64,000 nt of DNA, taken from the NCBI RefSeq assembly GCF_005491425.1, contig NZ_CP028083.1, positions 1,512,001 through 1,576,000 of the forward strand, written 5' to 3'. Shown in pieces: positions 1 to 9,929 of this stretch (its first letter is position 1; each line of letters opens with the position of its first letter). The notes under the pieces were generated by a model. That model saw only the letters and a list, made by a program, of their open reading frames with translations. It was not told where the DNA came from and did not search any database. This DNA comes from Lysinibacillus sp. SGAir0095. GTDB taxonomy: Bacteria; Bacillota; Bacilli; Bacillales_A; Planococcaceae. The position numbers were made by a program, and so were the translations under genes.

Positions 1-1884
1 ATTCAGATTATGGATGAATGGTTATCCAACAAAATTGCAGCGGGGGAAGTAGTTGAGCGCCCGTCGTCCGTTGTGAAAGAGCTCGTTGAAAACGCCATTG
101 ATGCAGAAAGTACATCAATTGAAGTTTTTCTCGAAGAAGCAGGGTTAACCTCCATTCAAGTAACAGATAATGGGAGTGGGATGGATGAAGAGGATGCATT
201 AAAATCCTTTTCCCGTCATGCAACCTCAAAAATTTCAAAAGAACCGGATCTTTTCCGCATTCGAACACTTGGCTTTCGTGGGGAGGCACTTGCCTCCATT
301 GCTTCCGTGTCTAAGGTAACATTGAAAACATCTGATGGAGAACATAATGGGCTTGAAATTCAGATGGATGGCGGTCACCTGATTACGAAAAAACCGACTG
401 CTTTCCGCAGAGGAACAGATATTACGATCGCTCAATTATTTTATAATACACCAGCTCGTCTAAAATACTTAAAAACAATCCAGACGGAACTAGGTCACTC
501 CATAGATTATATGAACCGTCTTGCTCTGGCTTATCCCGAGATCGCATTTAAACTCGTCCATAACGGGGGAACCCTCCTCCAAACAAACGGACGAGGGAGT
601 GTGCAGCAGGTAATCGCGTCAATTTATGGGATGCAAAATGCGAAAAAAATGATTCCTTTCAGTGGGGAATCGAAGGATTATAAAGTACATGGATTTGTTA
701 GCTTGCCAGAGGTAACGCGAGCGAATAAAAACTATATCTCTCTTTTCGTAAATGGGCGTTGGGTAAAACATTACCTTGTGCAAAAAGCAATTATAGATGC
801 TTATCACACTTATTTGCCGATTGAGCGCTATCCAATTGCTGTCCTGTATATTGAAGGCGACCCATACTTAACGGATGTGAACGTGCATCCTGCCAAACTT
901 CAAATTCGTTTGAGTAAAGAGCAGGAATTGTTGCCGCTTGTTCAGGAGGCGGTAAACAAAGCGATTCGTTCTGCCATCCATGTTCCGGTTGCTGAGAAAA
1001 AGGAAAAGCCTGTGCGTGTTCCAAGTGAGCAAATGAATATATGGAAGCCGTTTACACCCTCCTTTGATGAAACTAAAATGAATGCGATTGTGGAAAAACT
1101 GACTTCGGACAGCCCGGCACCAATAGTGAGAGAAACGATTGTTAGTCCAAATACAAGCGCAATCTCTAAGCAATTTGAAGTTGAAAAAGCAGAGGATGTT
1201 CCTACAGAGTTGGAAATCGAATGGTCGAACCCAGTAATGGAGGATATACCAGAAGACGTAATAGTTCCAGTTGTCGAGGAGGAAGCACCTAAGAAAGAAC
1301 ACTTCCCTGACCTTGAGATTGTCGGACAAATTCATGGAACCTATATTGTGGCCCAAATGGAGGATGGATTTTATTTAATCGATCAGCACGCGGCACAGGA
1401 ACGTATTAAATACGAGTATTTCCGTGAAAAAGTAGGGGAAGTCAATCCGAACGAAAGGCAGTCACTTTTATTGCCCTTAACTTTCCATTATTCAGCTGAT
1501 GAGGCGTTGATATTAAAGGAAAATGTCCATGCTTTAGAGGAGGTTGGCGTGTTTCTGGAGGATTTCGGCCAATCATCATTCGTCGTGCGCGAACACCCAA
1601 CATGGTTCCCGAAAGGCTTCGAACAGGAGCTGATCGAAGAGTTGATCGAGCAAGTTTTAAAAACTCGCCGAGCCGACGTAAAAAAACTCCGTGAAGAAGC
1701 CGCCATTATGATGAGCTGTAAAAAATCAATCAAAGCAAATTATTATTTAACAAAAGAGCAAATGGTGGTCTTGCTCAATGATCTTCGGAAAGCCGATAAC
1801 CCATTCACATGTCCACACGGCAGACCAGTCATGATTCACTTTTCTACATATGAAGTGGAAAAAATGTTTAAACGAGTGATGTAG
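1..1884 (+). CDS. mutL: DNA mismatch repair protein MutL (5' partial)
   Basis: MutL, the ATP-dependent matchmaker of mismatch repair. The reading frame is open to base 1, so the true start lies upstream and only about the first ten residues are missing. Visible in order: the GHKL ATPase with the segment ELVENAIDA, DNGSGM, the HATSKI loop and GFRGEALASI; a variable linker; and a C-terminal dimerisation/endonuclease domain with DQHAAQERIKYE at about residues 461-472, matching the DQHA(x)2E(x)4E metal-site motif, plus CPHGRP and a FKRV end. The endonuclease motif fits a species without MutH. MutS normally lies just upstream, outside this window. No terminator was seen before glpD. Confidence 0.97.
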   Translation: MQIMDEWLSNKIAAGEVVERPSSVVKELVENAIDAESTSIEVFLEEAGLTSIQVTDNGSGMDEEDALKSFSRHATSKISKEPDLFRIRTLGFRGEALASIASVSKVTLKTSDGEHNGLEIQMDGGHLITKKPTAFRRGTDITIAQLFYNTPARLKYLKTIQTELGHSIDYMNRLALAYPEIAFKLVHNGGTLLQTNGRGSVQQVIASIYGMQNAKKMIPFSGESKDYKVHGFVSLPEVTRANKNYISLFVNGRWVKHYLVQKAIIDAYHTYLPIERYPIAVLYIEGDPYLTDVNVHPAKLQIRLSKEQELLPLVQEAVNKAIRSAIHVPVAEKKEKPVRVPSEQMNIWKPFTPSFDETKMNAIVEKLTSDSPAPIVRETIVSPNTSAISKQFEVEKAEDVPTELEIEWSNPVMEDIPEDVIVPVVEEEAPKKEHFPDLEIVGQIHGTYIVAQMEDGFYLIDQHAAQERIKYEYFREKVGEVNPNERQSLLLPLTFHYSADEALILKENVHALEEVGVFLEDFGQSSFVVREHPTWFPKGFEQELIEELIEQVLKTRRADVKKLREEAAIMMSCKKSIKANYYLTKEQMVVLLNDLRKADNPFTCPHGRPVMIHFSTYEVEKMFKRVM

Positions 1885-2082
1885 GTGGAAGTTGATTGTA
1901 AATTCAAGAGCTTACGGGCGGATTGGAATGGAAAATGAGCGACTTTCATAAAAATACTGCTGATTTTTTCACTAACGGAACTTGCGTTTACGCCCAATAT
2001 AATAGCAAACTTCAAACAATACACTTTAAGCAAACCAAAAATCAAAGTTTCACCCAAACTATTTTGTAAAGGGGAATTGCAA

Positions 2083-3720
2083 ATGTTTTCATTCAAGGAG
2101 CGTCCGAACATACTGAATACCTTAGATAGCTTTACTTTCGATGTACTAGTCATTGGAGGGGGCATTACGGGAGCTGGAATAGCGCTAGATGCAGCTTCCC
2201 GTGGACTTTCTGTGGCGCTGGTGGAGATGCAGGATTTTGCTGCTGGGACATCGAGTCGCTCGACGAAGCTCGTACATGGAGGACTCCGATATTTAAAACA
2301 ATTTGAGGTCGGACTTGTAGCAGAAGTTGGTCGTGAACGTGAGATTGTTTACGAAAATGGAGTTCATGTCACACAGCCTGAATGGATGCTGCTCCCACTT
2401 TATAAAGAGGGGACGCTCGGAAAAATGACAACGCGAGCGGCTCTAACGGTTTACGATCGCCTGGCACAGGTACGTAAAGACGAGCGCCGTAAAATACTCT
2501 CAAAGAAAGAAGCGCTTGCAAAAGTCCCTTTATTAAAAACGAAAGGCTTACGTGGAGCGGGCTACTATGTCGAATACAAAACAGATGATGCCCGACTGAC
2601 GATTGAGGTCCTGAAAAAAGCAGTTGAATATCAGGCGATTTGTCTAAACTATGCCAAAGTGACGGATTTTGTTTACAAAAAGAAAAAAATCGTTGCTGCC
2701 AATGTGCGTGATGAAATATCGGGAGAGCAGATTACCATCCATGCTCATCAAATTGTCAATGCAACTGGTCCTTGGGTTGATGATGTGCGCAAAATGGATA
2801 AAATCAATAACAAGAAAACCATTCGCCATACAAAAGGGGTACACATTGTCATTGACCAAAAAAAACTCCCCTTAGAACAGGCGGTGTATTTCGATACGGT
2901 AGACGGACGCATGGTATTTGCCATACCTCGAGAAGGGAAAACATATGTTGGAACAACGGATACATTTTATAAGGGTGACCTCATCCAACCAATTGCCACA
3001 AAAGAGGATGTAGACTATTTAATTGATGCGATTCGTTTTATCTTCCCTGAAGCGACCGTAACGAAAGATGACGTTGAATCTACATGGGCAGGGGTAAGAC
3101 CTTTAATTTCTCAGGAAGGAAAGGACCCTTCTGAGATTTCCCGTAAGGATGAACTATGGATTGCACCAAGTGGGCTGCTTACAGTTGCTGGCGGTAAATT
3201 AACAGGCTACCGACAAATGGCGGAAACAATTGTTCATAAGATTGTCAAGCTGCATAAATTCAAACACGCAACAGAATGTATCACAAAAGAACTCTCCATA
3301 TCTGGGGCTAAGGGTTTAAATTCATATAATTTTGAAGACTATGTAACCAATAAATCAAAAGAAGGCACTGAGCTCGGGATCAGTTACCCGAATACACAAA
3401 GATTAGTCCGTAAATATGGTACAAATGTAGATGAGGTATTCCAATATGTAAAGGCAGTCAATAATTGTGAGCTGGATATCCCGCCTTCTCTTTATGCAGA
3501 ACTGCTTTACTCGATTTATTACGAAATGGTGATGACGCCGTGTGATTTCTTAATTCGAAGAACGGGCTATATGTATTTCAATATTGCGTTAGTAGAGCAA
3601 TATAAAGAAGCGATACTAGAGATAATGAGCAATATTCTGGGCTATTCTGAAAGTGAAATGGTATTTTATCGTGCTCAATTAGAGCAATTTATTGATGAGG
3701 CAAAAAATCCAATGAAATAG
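2083..3720 (+). CDS. glpD: Aerobic glycerol-3-phosphate dehydrogenase
   Basis: FAD-dependent glycerol-3-phosphate dehydrogenase (545 aa, close to the usual 555), a peripheral membrane enzyme feeding electrons from glycerol-3-phosphate into the quinone pool. The N-terminal dinucleotide-binding motif GGGITGAG is at residues 25-32, followed by SSRSTKLVHGGLRYL, typical of GlpD. The ATG at 2083 is chosen over the in-frame TTG at 2077 because the GGGG Shine-Dalgarno (2071-2074) is 8 nt from the ATG but too close to the TTG. No glpF, glpK or glpP lies beside it, so it is a stand-alone glpD. No antiterminator-type leader was recognised in the roughly 200 bp upstream. Confidence 0.96.
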   Translation: MFSFKERPNILNTLDSFTFDVLVIGGGITGAGIALDAASRGLSVALVEMQDFAAGTSSRSTKLVHGGLRYLKQFEVGLVAEVGREREIVYENGVHVTQPEWMLLPLYKEGTLGKMTTRAALTVYDRLAQVRKDERRKILSKKEALAKVPLLKTKGLRGAGYYVEYKTDDARLTIEVLKKAVEYQAICLNYAKVTDFVYKKKKIVAANVRDEISGEQITIHAHQIVNATGPWVDDVRKMDKINNKKTIRHTKGVHIVIDQKKLPLEQAVYFDTVDGRMVFAIPREGKTYVGTTDTFYKGDLIQPIATKEDVDYLIDAIRFIFPEATVTKDDVESTWAGVRPLISQEGKDPSEISRKDELWIAPSGLLTVAGGKLTGYRQMAETIVHKIVKLHKFKHATECITKELSISGAKGLNSYNFEDYVTNKSKEGTELGISYPNTQRLVRKYGTNVDEVFQYVKAVNNCELDIPPSLYAELLYSIYYEMVMTPCDFLIRRTGYMYFNIALVEQYKEAILEIMSNILGYSESEMVFYRAQLEQFIDEAKNPMK

Positions 3721-3731
3721 GGTGAATTCAG

Positions 3732-4646
3732 TTGGTTGAACTGGCAGAGATCATACAAATGGATGATGGACATCAAGTTTATGTACGCATTTACAAACCT
3801 AAAGGTACACCAATAGGGAATTTTCATATTTTACACGGAATGGCAGAACACGGGGGACGTTATGAGGCTTTTGCACAAAACTTAGCAAGTCAAGGCTACT
3901 TTGTGACGGCACATGATCATCGTGGTCATGGAAAAACAGCGGAGCTTAACGGCCAGCTCGGTTTTTTTGGAGAAGAAAATGGCTTCCAACGTGCGGTAGA
4001 TGATGTATTTGATATCATTCAGTATTTCAGTGTGGACCCAGGCAATCAGGAAATTGTTCTTTTTGGACATAGCATGGGATCCTTTATCGCCCGCAGGTTT
4101 ATTCAGCTTTATAGCGGGGTGATCGACAAATGTATTTTATGTGGTACAGGTGCGACAACTGCGCTTCACCAAATAGGAAATCGTGTTGCACGTTCACTGT
4201 GTTCCTTGAATGGGAAGAATGTACCCAGCCAGCTAATGAACGATTTAAGCTTCAATAGTTTTAGTAGAAGTGTATTGAATCCTAGAACGATTTATGATTG
4301 GCTCTGTAGTAACGAAGAGGAAGTCGAAAAATATATTCAAGACCCGTATTGTGGCTTTGTCCCAACAAATCAATACTTTGTGGATTTAACGGATGGGTTA
4401 TTAATAATCAATCAAAGAGAAGAGATCAAGAACATTCGAAAGGATTTGCCGATTTTATTGATCAGTGGTATTGAAGATCCAGTGGGCAGCAAGGGCTCAG
4501 GAGTCTTTAAGGTCGCAAAGGAAATGAATGAAGCTGGCCTGACGGATGTGGTCGTATACCTTTTTGAAGGCATGCGACATGAAATATTAAAAGAAATCAA
4601 TCGAAAACATGTATATTCTGTAATTACACGGTGGTTAAATAGATGA
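3732..4646 (+). CDS. Alpha/beta hydrolase, monoacylglycerol lipase / lysophospholipase-like
   Basis: Cytosolic serine hydrolase of the Hydrolase_4 (PldB / monoglyceride lipase) group, 304 aa. The oxyanion-hole segment [10 protein letters not shown] is near residue 35, the HDHRGHGKT strand-turn near 61, the nucleophile elbow GHSMG has Ser114, a likely acid lies in GIEDPVG and the catalytic His is in GMRHEIL near the end. It starts with TTG at 3732, 8 nt after AGGGTG, and its stop overlaps the miaA start (ATGA), so translation is probably coupled. It follows glpD by 11 nt, so a role in turning over glycerolipids is an inference from context; the substrate is unknown. Confidence 0.85.
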   Translation: MVELAEIIQMDDGHQVYVRIYKPKGTPIGNFHILHGMAEHGGRYEAFAQNLASQGYFVTAHDHRGHGKTAELNGQLGFFGEENGFQRAVDDVFDIIQYFSVDPGNQEIVLFGHSMGSFIARRFIQLYSGVIDKCILCGTGATTALHQIGNRVARSLCSLNGKNVPSQLMNDLSFNSFSRSVLNPRTIYDWLCSNEEEVEKYIQDPYCGFVPTNQYFVDLTDGLLIINQREEIKNIRKDLPILLISGIEDPVGSKGSGVFKVAKEMNEAGLTDVVVYLFEGMRHEILKEINRKHVYSVITRWLNR

Positions 4647-5560
4647 ATGAAAAAAAATTAGAAGTTGTCGCCATTGTAGGGCCGACAGCTTCGGGTAAAA
4701 CAGCTTTAAGTATTAAAATGGCAAAAGCTTTTAATGGTGAAATCATTAATGGCGACTCCATGCAGATTTATAAGGGTCTCGATATTGGAACAGCGAAAGT
4801 TACTGAAAAGGAAATGGAAGGCGTTCCGCATCACCTTTTAAGTTTTAAGGAGCCGACAGAAAGCTTTTCGGTTGCCGAATATCAATCATTGGTTCGAAAA
4901 AAAATCGCTGAAATCCAGTGTCGTGGAAAGCTGCCGATTATTGTAGGGGGAACAGGCCTTTACGTCCAGGCCGTGTTATATGATTTTCAGTTCACGAAAG
5001 AAGAAGTGGACGAAGAAGCGCGAAAAAAATACTATGATGAATTAGCTCAAATCGGACCAGATGCCATGCATGCCAAGCTAATGGAGCTAGATCCCGAAAC
5101 AGCCAAAACAATCCATCCAAACAATACGCGTCGTGTAATCCGTGCCCTTGAAATGGTCGAGCTTCACGGTGTGTCAAAGGCTAGTGAAGAACATAATCGT
5201 GGAAATGTCCCTTTGTATCATCATTTAATAATCGGTCTTGATATGGACAGGGAGAAATTGTACGACCGCATCAATTTACGCGTAGACATGATGATGGAAC
5301 AAGGCTTACTGGAAGAAGTAAAAGGCCTATGGGAGCGCGGAATTCGGGATGTACAATCTGTGCAGGCAATTGGTTATAAAGAGCTGTATGCCTACCTGGA
5401 TGGCAGGCTGACGCTTGTGGATGCACTTGAACAGCTGAAGCAAAATTCACGAAGATACGCAAAACGCCAGCTAACATACTTCCGTAACAAGATGGATGTC
5501 GAATGGATAGGATATGAATGGAATAAAATCGAAAAATATTCAAAATTATTCAAATATTAA
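4643..5560 (+). CDS. miaA: tRNA dimethylallyltransferase
   Basis: Transfers the dimethylallyl group to A37 of tRNAs that read UNN codons, the first step to i6A/ms2i6A. 305 aa, normal for the family. The P-loop GPTASGKT is at residues 13-20, followed by [17 protein letters not shown] and VPHHL, all MiaA hallmarks, and the C-terminal QAIGYKE segment. The ATGA overlap with the hydrolase gene upstream and the 65-nt gap to hfq preserve the miaA-hfq order seen across Bacillus. Confidence 0.97.
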   Translation: MNEKKLEVVAIVGPTASGKTALSIKMAKAFNGEIINGDSMQIYKGLDIGTAKVTEKEMEGVPHHLLSFKEPTESFSVAEYQSLVRKKIAEIQCRGKLPIIVGGTGLYVQAVLYDFQFTKEEVDEEARKKYYDELAQIGPDAMHAKLMELDPETAKTIHPNNTRRVIRALEMVELHGVSKASEEHNRGNVPLYHHLIIGLDMDREKLYDRINLRVDMMMEQGLLEEVKGLWERGIRDVQSVQAIGYKELYAYLDGRLTLVDALEQLKQNSRRYAKRQLTYFRNKMDVEWIGYEWNKIEKYSKLFKY

Positions 5561-5625
5561 GAAGGGGAATTCATTTCAGGTGCCGAATATATTAGTATAG
5601 AAAATTATGACGAGGTGTATAAGGC

Positions 5626-5859
5626 GTGAAATCAATTAATCTACAAGATACTTTTCTGAACAATCTTCGAAAAAACAACACTTTTGTAACAGTATTTCTA
5701 CTAAACGGTTTCCAACTAAAAGGTCTTGTGAAATCCTATGATAATTTTACGGTTTTACTAGAAGTAGATGGCAAGCAGCATTTAATCTACAAACATGCTA
5801 TCTCAACATTTTCACCTTCAAAAAATGTAGCCGTTACTTCAGATAGTGATGGTAATTGA
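5626..5859 (+). CDS. hfq: RNA-binding protein Hfq
   Basis: Sm-like hexameric RNA chaperone, 77 aa. The Sm1 region includes [14 protein letters not shown] and the Sm2 motif is YKHAIST (KH box). The start is GTG, preceded by GACGAGGTG at a workable distance. The position directly after miaA is the usual one. Bacillota Hfq often has a short C-terminal tail, as here. An intrinsic terminator follows immediately. Confidence 0.96.
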   Translation: MKSINLQDTFLNNLRKNNTFVTVFLLNGFQLKGLVKSYDNFTVLLEVDGKQHLIYKHAISTFSPSKNVAVTSDSDGN

Positions 5860-5863
5860 TGAC

Positions 5864-5896
5864 AAAATCGGCTTATTTACTTGCCGATTTTTTTTG
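5864..5896 (+). terminator. Intrinsic terminator after hfq
   Basis: Perfect 9-bp arms AAAATCGGC (5864-5872) and GCCGATTTT (5883-5891) around a 10-nt loop, followed by a T run. It ends the glpD/hydrolase/miaA/hfq transcript. Confidence 0.9.
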
Positions 5897-5967
5897 TGAA
5901 ATGGGCCAAAGAATATTTTCTCAGAGGATTTTAACAGAATAGAAACTGTCCGAGTAGGAGGTATTCT

Positions 5968-6351
5968 GTGACTGATAATATAATGTCAGTGTTGTCTATC
6001 GTAATCATGCTCAGTATTTTTTACAAAAATAGAAAATTATTAAAAGAGCTGACAAAATTCCAACTTCTTGGTGCAGCGAGTTGCTATCTTTTCGCAATTC
6101 TTGTAACCTTTGTTTTTGTTTTCTATGGAGGCAATTGGGTTGCAGGACAATTCTCAAATACAATCTTTAACTCTATCATTTTTATAGCAGTTATATTGAT
6201 TGTACTCTATCCAACCGTAAGCATTTTAAACAAATTGTTACATAAAATTACGAACGGGATTCTGCCGAAAGATAAAAAGGAAGTGGGGAGTATAGGATCT
6301 CTATCAAAAAATCTCGTTAATTGCGATGGACTCATTTTTTCATTATACTGA
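5968..6351 (+). CDS. Small membrane protein of unknown function
   Basis: 127 aa with a GTG start 6 nt after a full AGGAGG, so translation is well supported. Three hydrophobic segments are visible (about residues 6-19, 33-53 and 66-88), with lysine-rich stretches between the first two. The C-terminus (about residues 100-127) is polar and ends in LIFSLY. I do not recognise the family. It stands alone between the hfq terminator and the rhodanese gene, co-oriented with both. Confidence 0.6.
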   Translation: MTDNIMSVLSIVIMLSIFYKNRKLLKELTKFQLLGAASCYLFAILVTFVFVFYGGNWVAGQFSNTIFNSIIFIAVILIVLYPTVSILNKLLHKITNGILPKDKKEVGSIGSLSKNLVNCDGLIFSLY

Positions 6352-6438
6352 GTAGGAGTTGGCTCGTGCTAAGAAAGGGTCCCTAATTCGGACACATAAA
6401 CACACGTGACTAAATGGAAGTAAATGGAGGATTTTAAG

Positions 6439-6741
6439 ATGAAAACAATGACAACGGATGAATTAATTAATCTGCTTGATGCAAATGAAGATTTAAACAT
6501 TATTGATGTTCGCGAGGATTTCGAGGTGGAACAGGGCATGATTCCAGGTGCAATCCATATTCCATTAGGCTCAATCCCGGAAAAAGCGCCTGAATTAGAC
6601 AAATCAAAAGAATACATCATGGTATGTAAAGGCGGCGTACGCAGTGCCAACGCAGGGGAATACTTAGAATCGCAAGGCTTTCAAGTAACGAATCTTGAAG
6701 GCGGCATGATGGCTTATGACGGGGAACTAGAGTTTAAGTAA
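6439..6741 (+). CDS. Single-domain rhodanese-like protein
   Basis: Single rhodanese domain, 100 aa, probably a cytosolic sulfur carrier or sulfurtransferase. NIIDVRE is near residues 20-26 and the active-site loop CKGGVRS at residues 63-69 carries the catalytic Cys63. The ATG at 6439 is chosen over an in-frame ATG at 6424 because GGAGG (6426-6430) is 8 nt from the former and overlaps the latter. It is close in type to YqhL/GlpE-like rhodaneses; the physiological acceptor cannot be read from context. Confidence 0.9.
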   Translation: MKTMTTDELINLLDANEDLNIIDVREDFEVEQGMIPGAIHIPLGSIPEKAPELDKSKEYIMVCKGGVRSANAGEYLESQGFQVTNLEGGMMAYDGELEFK

Positions 6742-6778
6742 GGTGTTTTAAGTATTGGAGACGGTGAAAAGTGATAAT

Positions 6779-6870
6779 CCCGACAAAATTGAGGATTTTC
6801 CTGACACTTTTCTTGATAATTCCGACACTTTCATAGAAACTCCCGACACATTTTCCAATAATCCCTACAA
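6779..6870. repeat. 21-bp periodic array, CCCGACACTTTT type (locus 1)
   Basis: Five degenerate units whose core (CGACA, TGACA, CGACA, CGACA, CTACA) begins at 6781, 6802, 6823, 6844 and 6865, that is exactly every 21 bp; the remaining bases are A/T-rich and more variable. The array lies between the convergent rhodanese and TRIC-like genes, just before a bidirectional hairpin. The same unit recurs near 53639. Because 21 is divisible by 3, the array also yields an open frame with a 7-residue PDTF repeat, which I do not take as a gene. Confidence 0.8.
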
Positions 6871-6878
6871 TCCAGAAA

Positions 6879-6920
6879 AGAGCACAGAAATGAGTAGCAA
6901 TTTACTCATCTATGTGCTCT
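6879..6920. terminator. Bidirectional hairpin between convergent genes
   Basis: Long inverted repeat with outer arms AGAGCACA / TGTGCTCT and inner arms ATGAGTA / TACTCAT, with small internal mismatches. On the minus strand it is followed by a TTTTC run; on plus the downstream bases are T-rich. The stop codon of the minus-strand gene lies inside the stem. Confidence 0.75.
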
Positions 6921-7571
6921 ATTATTTGTATCGATTTTGATTGTTGTACTTTTGGATTTAGTCTCTTCAAGCTTTTTCAATGTTCGCACAGGTAGCTTCC
7001 AATGCTTTGTATACGAAAAAACACGTAAAGCGGTGATGGCAATAAATAATGCATATAAGTATATATCCCCATCTAAAAGCTGAAGGCCAATGATTAATCC
7101 TGCCCCTGCAGCCCATACTGCATATATTTCATCACGAAGGACTAATGGCTTTCTTCGTGCTAATAAATCACGTATAATTCCTCCACCGGATCCTGTTAGA
7201 ACAGCCGCAACGATGACAGCACTAATCGGAAGCTCAAGTGAAACAGCGTAAATTGCCCCTTGGATGGCAAAGGCAGATAAGCCAATCGCATCCGTGAAAT
7301 TTCCCCAGCGGTTCCAGTGTTTAATCAAATGATGAGGAACCAGGAAAAATACCGTAATCGCCGCAATTGCAATTTGAAACATCATTTCTTGGCTCCACAA
7401 TGTTGAAACTGGTAAACCAATTAGTATGTTTCGTACTGCACCTCCGCCAAAAGCAGTCACAATCCCCAATAAATAAACACCAAACAAATCGTATTCTTCT
7501 TCCATGGCTACAATTGCACCAGAAATTGCAAAGGCGATGGTACCAATGATACTAAAAACTTCCCATGCCAT
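6906..7571 (-). CDS. TRIC-like (UPF0126 / YvgT-type) membrane protein
   Basis: Polytopic membrane protein, 221 aa, with about seven hydrophobic segments and the two glycine-rich repeats of the UPF0126 family, AFGGGAVRN and TGSGGGIIRD, in two homologous halves. The family is related to trimeric intracellular cation channels, so a cation-channel role is likely but unproven here. The second of two close ATGs (7571) is preferred because GGAGG is 8 nt upstream of it but only 2 nt from the first (7577). The C-terminal tail is polar and lysine-rich. Confidence 0.85.
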   Translation of the reverse strand: MAWEVFSIIGTIAFAISGAIVAMEEEYDLFGVYLLGIVTAFGGGAVRNILIGLPVSTLWSQEMMFQIAIAAITVFFLVPHHLIKHWNRWGNFTDAIGLSAFAIQGAIYAVSLELPISAVIVAAVLTGSGGGIIRDLLARRKPLVLRDEIYAVWAAGAGLIIGLQLLDGDIYLYALFIAITALRVFSYTKHWKLPVRTLKKLEETKSKSTTIKIDTNNRAHR

Positions 7572-7810
7572 AGACATTGCCTCCTTACATGAACATGCAA
7601 GTTTGAGAATAGCAGTTTAATAGGTTTTCGTAAAGTAAATTTTTATTAAAATGAATAAAATTTGAATATCAAAAAATTTGCGTAAACAAAATCGCCAAAA
7701 TTCTAAAATAGTTGAAAAGATAACAGGAATTGTTAAGATAATATAGGACATTAAATAAGCAATACCATTAGATTCGCACAGGCGATTTTTATAGAACGGA
7801 GCAATAATTC

Positions 7811-9058
7811 ATGACATTTATTTCAACATTAAAGCCAGAAACACTTCTGCTAGCAAGTGAAGTCGAAGAGAAAATTAAACCGATCCACGCAAAAGTGGAC
7901 GAAATGGCTTTTTACAATCAACAAAAAGTGCTATCCGCATTCCGTAAGCATCAGGTGAGTGACTTTCACTTACATCCATCAAGCGGCTATGGCTACGACG
8001 ATGAGGGACGAGATAACTTAGAGCGTGTTTATGCTGAAGTATTCGGTGCGGAAGCAGCCATTGTTCGTGCACAGATTATTTCAGGAACTCACGCTATTAC
8101 GCTAAGTTTATTCGGCGTATTACGACCTGGTGACGAACTTGTATACATTACAGGAAAACCTTACGATACACTTCAATCCATAGTTGATGGCGGAAAGAAG
8201 GATACTGGGTCATTAAAGGATTTCGGTATTGGCTATTCCCATGTCGACTTAATTGAGAATCGTGAAATTGACTGGGACGGGGTGCGTGCTTCCATCAACG
8301 AACGCACGAAAATGGTAGCAATCCAACGCTCGAAAGGCTATGCAACTCGTCCTTCCTATTCAATAGAAGCGATTCAAGAAATGTGTGCTAAAATTCGGGA
8401 AATCAAAGCCGACGTCATGATCTTCGTTGACAACTGCTACGGGGAATTTGTGGAAGCAATGGAACCAACAGAGGTAGGGGCAGATTTAATGGCAGGTTCA
8501 TTAATTAAAAATCCAGGCGGGGGCCTAGCGAAAATCGGGGGATACATCGCCGGGCGAGCAGAGTTAGTAGAAAAGTGTGCCTACCGCATGACATCACCAG
8601 GGATTGGGGCAGAAGCAGGTGCATCCTTGAACACACTAGCTGACTTTTACCAAGGCTTCTTCCTTGCACCTCACGTAGTGGCGCAAAGCTTGAAAGGGGC
8701 AATCTTCACTTCAGCTATGTTAGAGGAAGTTGGCATGACGACGTATCCGCATTATACTGCTCAGCGTACGGATTTGATTCAGTCCGTTTCTTTCCAGACA
8801 GCTGAGCAAATGGTTGCTTTCTGTCAAGAGATCCAAAAAGCTTCGCCAGTAAATGCCCATTTTGCCCCTGAACCTGCCTATATGCCGGGTTATGAAGATG
8901 ACGTAATAATGGCAGCTGGTACCTTCGTTCAAGGGTCAAGCATCGAGCTAACGGCGGATGGCCCGATTCGTCCGCCATACACAGCATTTATCCAAGGTGG
9001 TTTAACATACGAACACGTGAAATATGCCATTTGTAGTGCTGTACAGAAATTGAGATAG
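7811..9058 (+). CDS. ynbB: PLP-dependent methionine gamma-lyase family protein (aluminium-resistance YnbB type)
   Basis: Cys/Met-metabolism-type PLP enzyme of the YnbB family, 415 aa. The PLP lysine is probably in SLIKNPGGG (about residue 233); upstream are IVRAQIISGTHAI and DNCYGEFVE, which hold the usual phosphate- and pyridine-contacting residues. The true reaction is not settled for this family; the aluminium-resistance label is historical. It sits upstream of glnR as in Bacillus, though a membrane-protein gene is inserted between. It ends at a strong terminator. Confidence 0.9.
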   Translation: MTFISTLKPETLLLASEVEEKIKPIHAKVDEMAFYNQQKVLSAFRKHQVSDFHLHPSSGYGYDDEGRDNLERVYAEVFGAEAAIVRAQIISGTHAITLSLFGVLRPGDELVYITGKPYDTLQSIVDGGKKDTGSLKDFGIGYSHVDLIENREIDWDGVRASINERTKMVAIQRSKGYATRPSYSIEAIQEMCAKIREIKADVMIFVDNCYGEFVEAMEPTEVGADLMAGSLIKNPGGGLAKIGGYIAGRAELVEKCAYRMTSPGIGAEAGASLNTLADFYQGFFLAPHVVAQSLKGAIFTSAMLEEVGMTTYPHYTAQRTDLIQSVSFQTAEQMVAFCQEIQKASPVNAHFAPEPAYMPGYEDDVIMAAGTFVQGSSIELTADGPIRPPYTAFIQGGLTYEHVKYAICSAVQKLR

Positions 9059-9082
9059 TAGTGAAATAGGTAGTAGTTGCGG

Positions 9083-9115
9083 CGGCTCAGATAGGCAGAT
9101 CTGAGCCGTTTTTTT
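9083..9115 (+). terminator. Intrinsic terminator after ynbB
   Basis: Perfect 10-bp arms CGGCTCAGAT (9083-9092) and ATCTGAGCCG (9099-9108) with a 6-nt loop and a seven-T tail. Confidence 0.93.
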
Positions 9116-9277
9116 AATTTATGAAAGTGGGGTAATGTCAGCTTATCCGCCAATTAAAAAAAGCTAATAAAATCCATACAAAAACCTAAAAACTTATCAC
9201 CCCAAGCAAATATTTATTAATAACATATACTGTTTAAAAATATAGTGTAAGTAAATCATCAAAGATTGGGGTTGTGT

Positions 9278-9898
9278 ATGGGGCATTATCGAAGGAATAG
9301 GAATTACGACCTCATAATAGTTTATTTTGTAGGTATGTGGATTTTGAGCGTAATTGGTCTATTAGTTGCTTTGTTATTGCCGATCTCGGTAGTGGTTATT
9401 CTTTCGCTCTTGGGGATTGCTTTGGTTGTGCTTACATTTGTGCTGCGTATTAGTAGTTTTGTTATTTTCTTGATTCCGATATTGTTTGGCGTGCTGCATT
9501 TTTTATTGATTATCATTTTAATTGATTGGCTTGGGGCTGCTCTTATCATTTCAGTATTTATTGCAACAATTATCATTTTCATAGGAATTGCCATTCTGGG
9601 CATCAAGCTTATTGAATATAGCATTTCAGAGGCCTTGATGTACGCATTTACGATATTAATCGTTTTCGTTGTGTTTGCATTTATTTATATTTTTATACCG
9701 GTAAGCAGTCCGTTCTTCCTTGTGGTAGCGGGAATTTTTGTACTGGCGTTTGCACTTTATACGGTCTATGAATTAGATAGTATACGGAATAACTTTATTC
9801 GAGAAAATGAAGTACTGTTTTTTGCCCTTAGATTGTATTTAAATCTGGCTTATATCGTTATTAATCTGATTGTTTCATCTCGTAAAAGGAAGAAGTAG
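9278..9898 (+). CDS. Polytopic membrane protein of unknown function
   Basis: 206 aa, almost entirely hydrophobic, with about seven Ile/Val/Leu-rich membrane segments, a basic N-terminus (MGHYRRNRNYD) and a basic C-terminus (SSRKRKK). The ATG at 9278 has GGGG 6 nt upstream; an in-frame TTG at 9266 is less likely. I do not recognise a family. It lies alone between the ynbB terminator and a long hairpin before glnR. Confidence 0.65.
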   Translation: MGHYRRNRNYDLIIVYFVGMWILSVIGLLVALLLPISVVVILSLLGIALVVLTFVLRISSFVIFLIPILFGVLHFLLIIILIDWLGAALIISVFIATIIIFIGIAILGIKLIEYSISEALMYAFTILIVFVVFAFIYIFIPVSSPFFLVVAGIFVLAFALYTVYELDSIRNNFIRENEVLFFALRLYLNLAYIVINLIVSSRKRKK

Positions 9899-9929
9899 GT
9901 ACAATAATATAAAATAAACCTAAATCTAT

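Noticed and set aside
6755-6940. Open frame of 61 codons with PDTF repeats
   Set aside because: It has a TTG start without ribosome site and arises because the 21-bp array is a multiple of three; it also runs through a hairpin.
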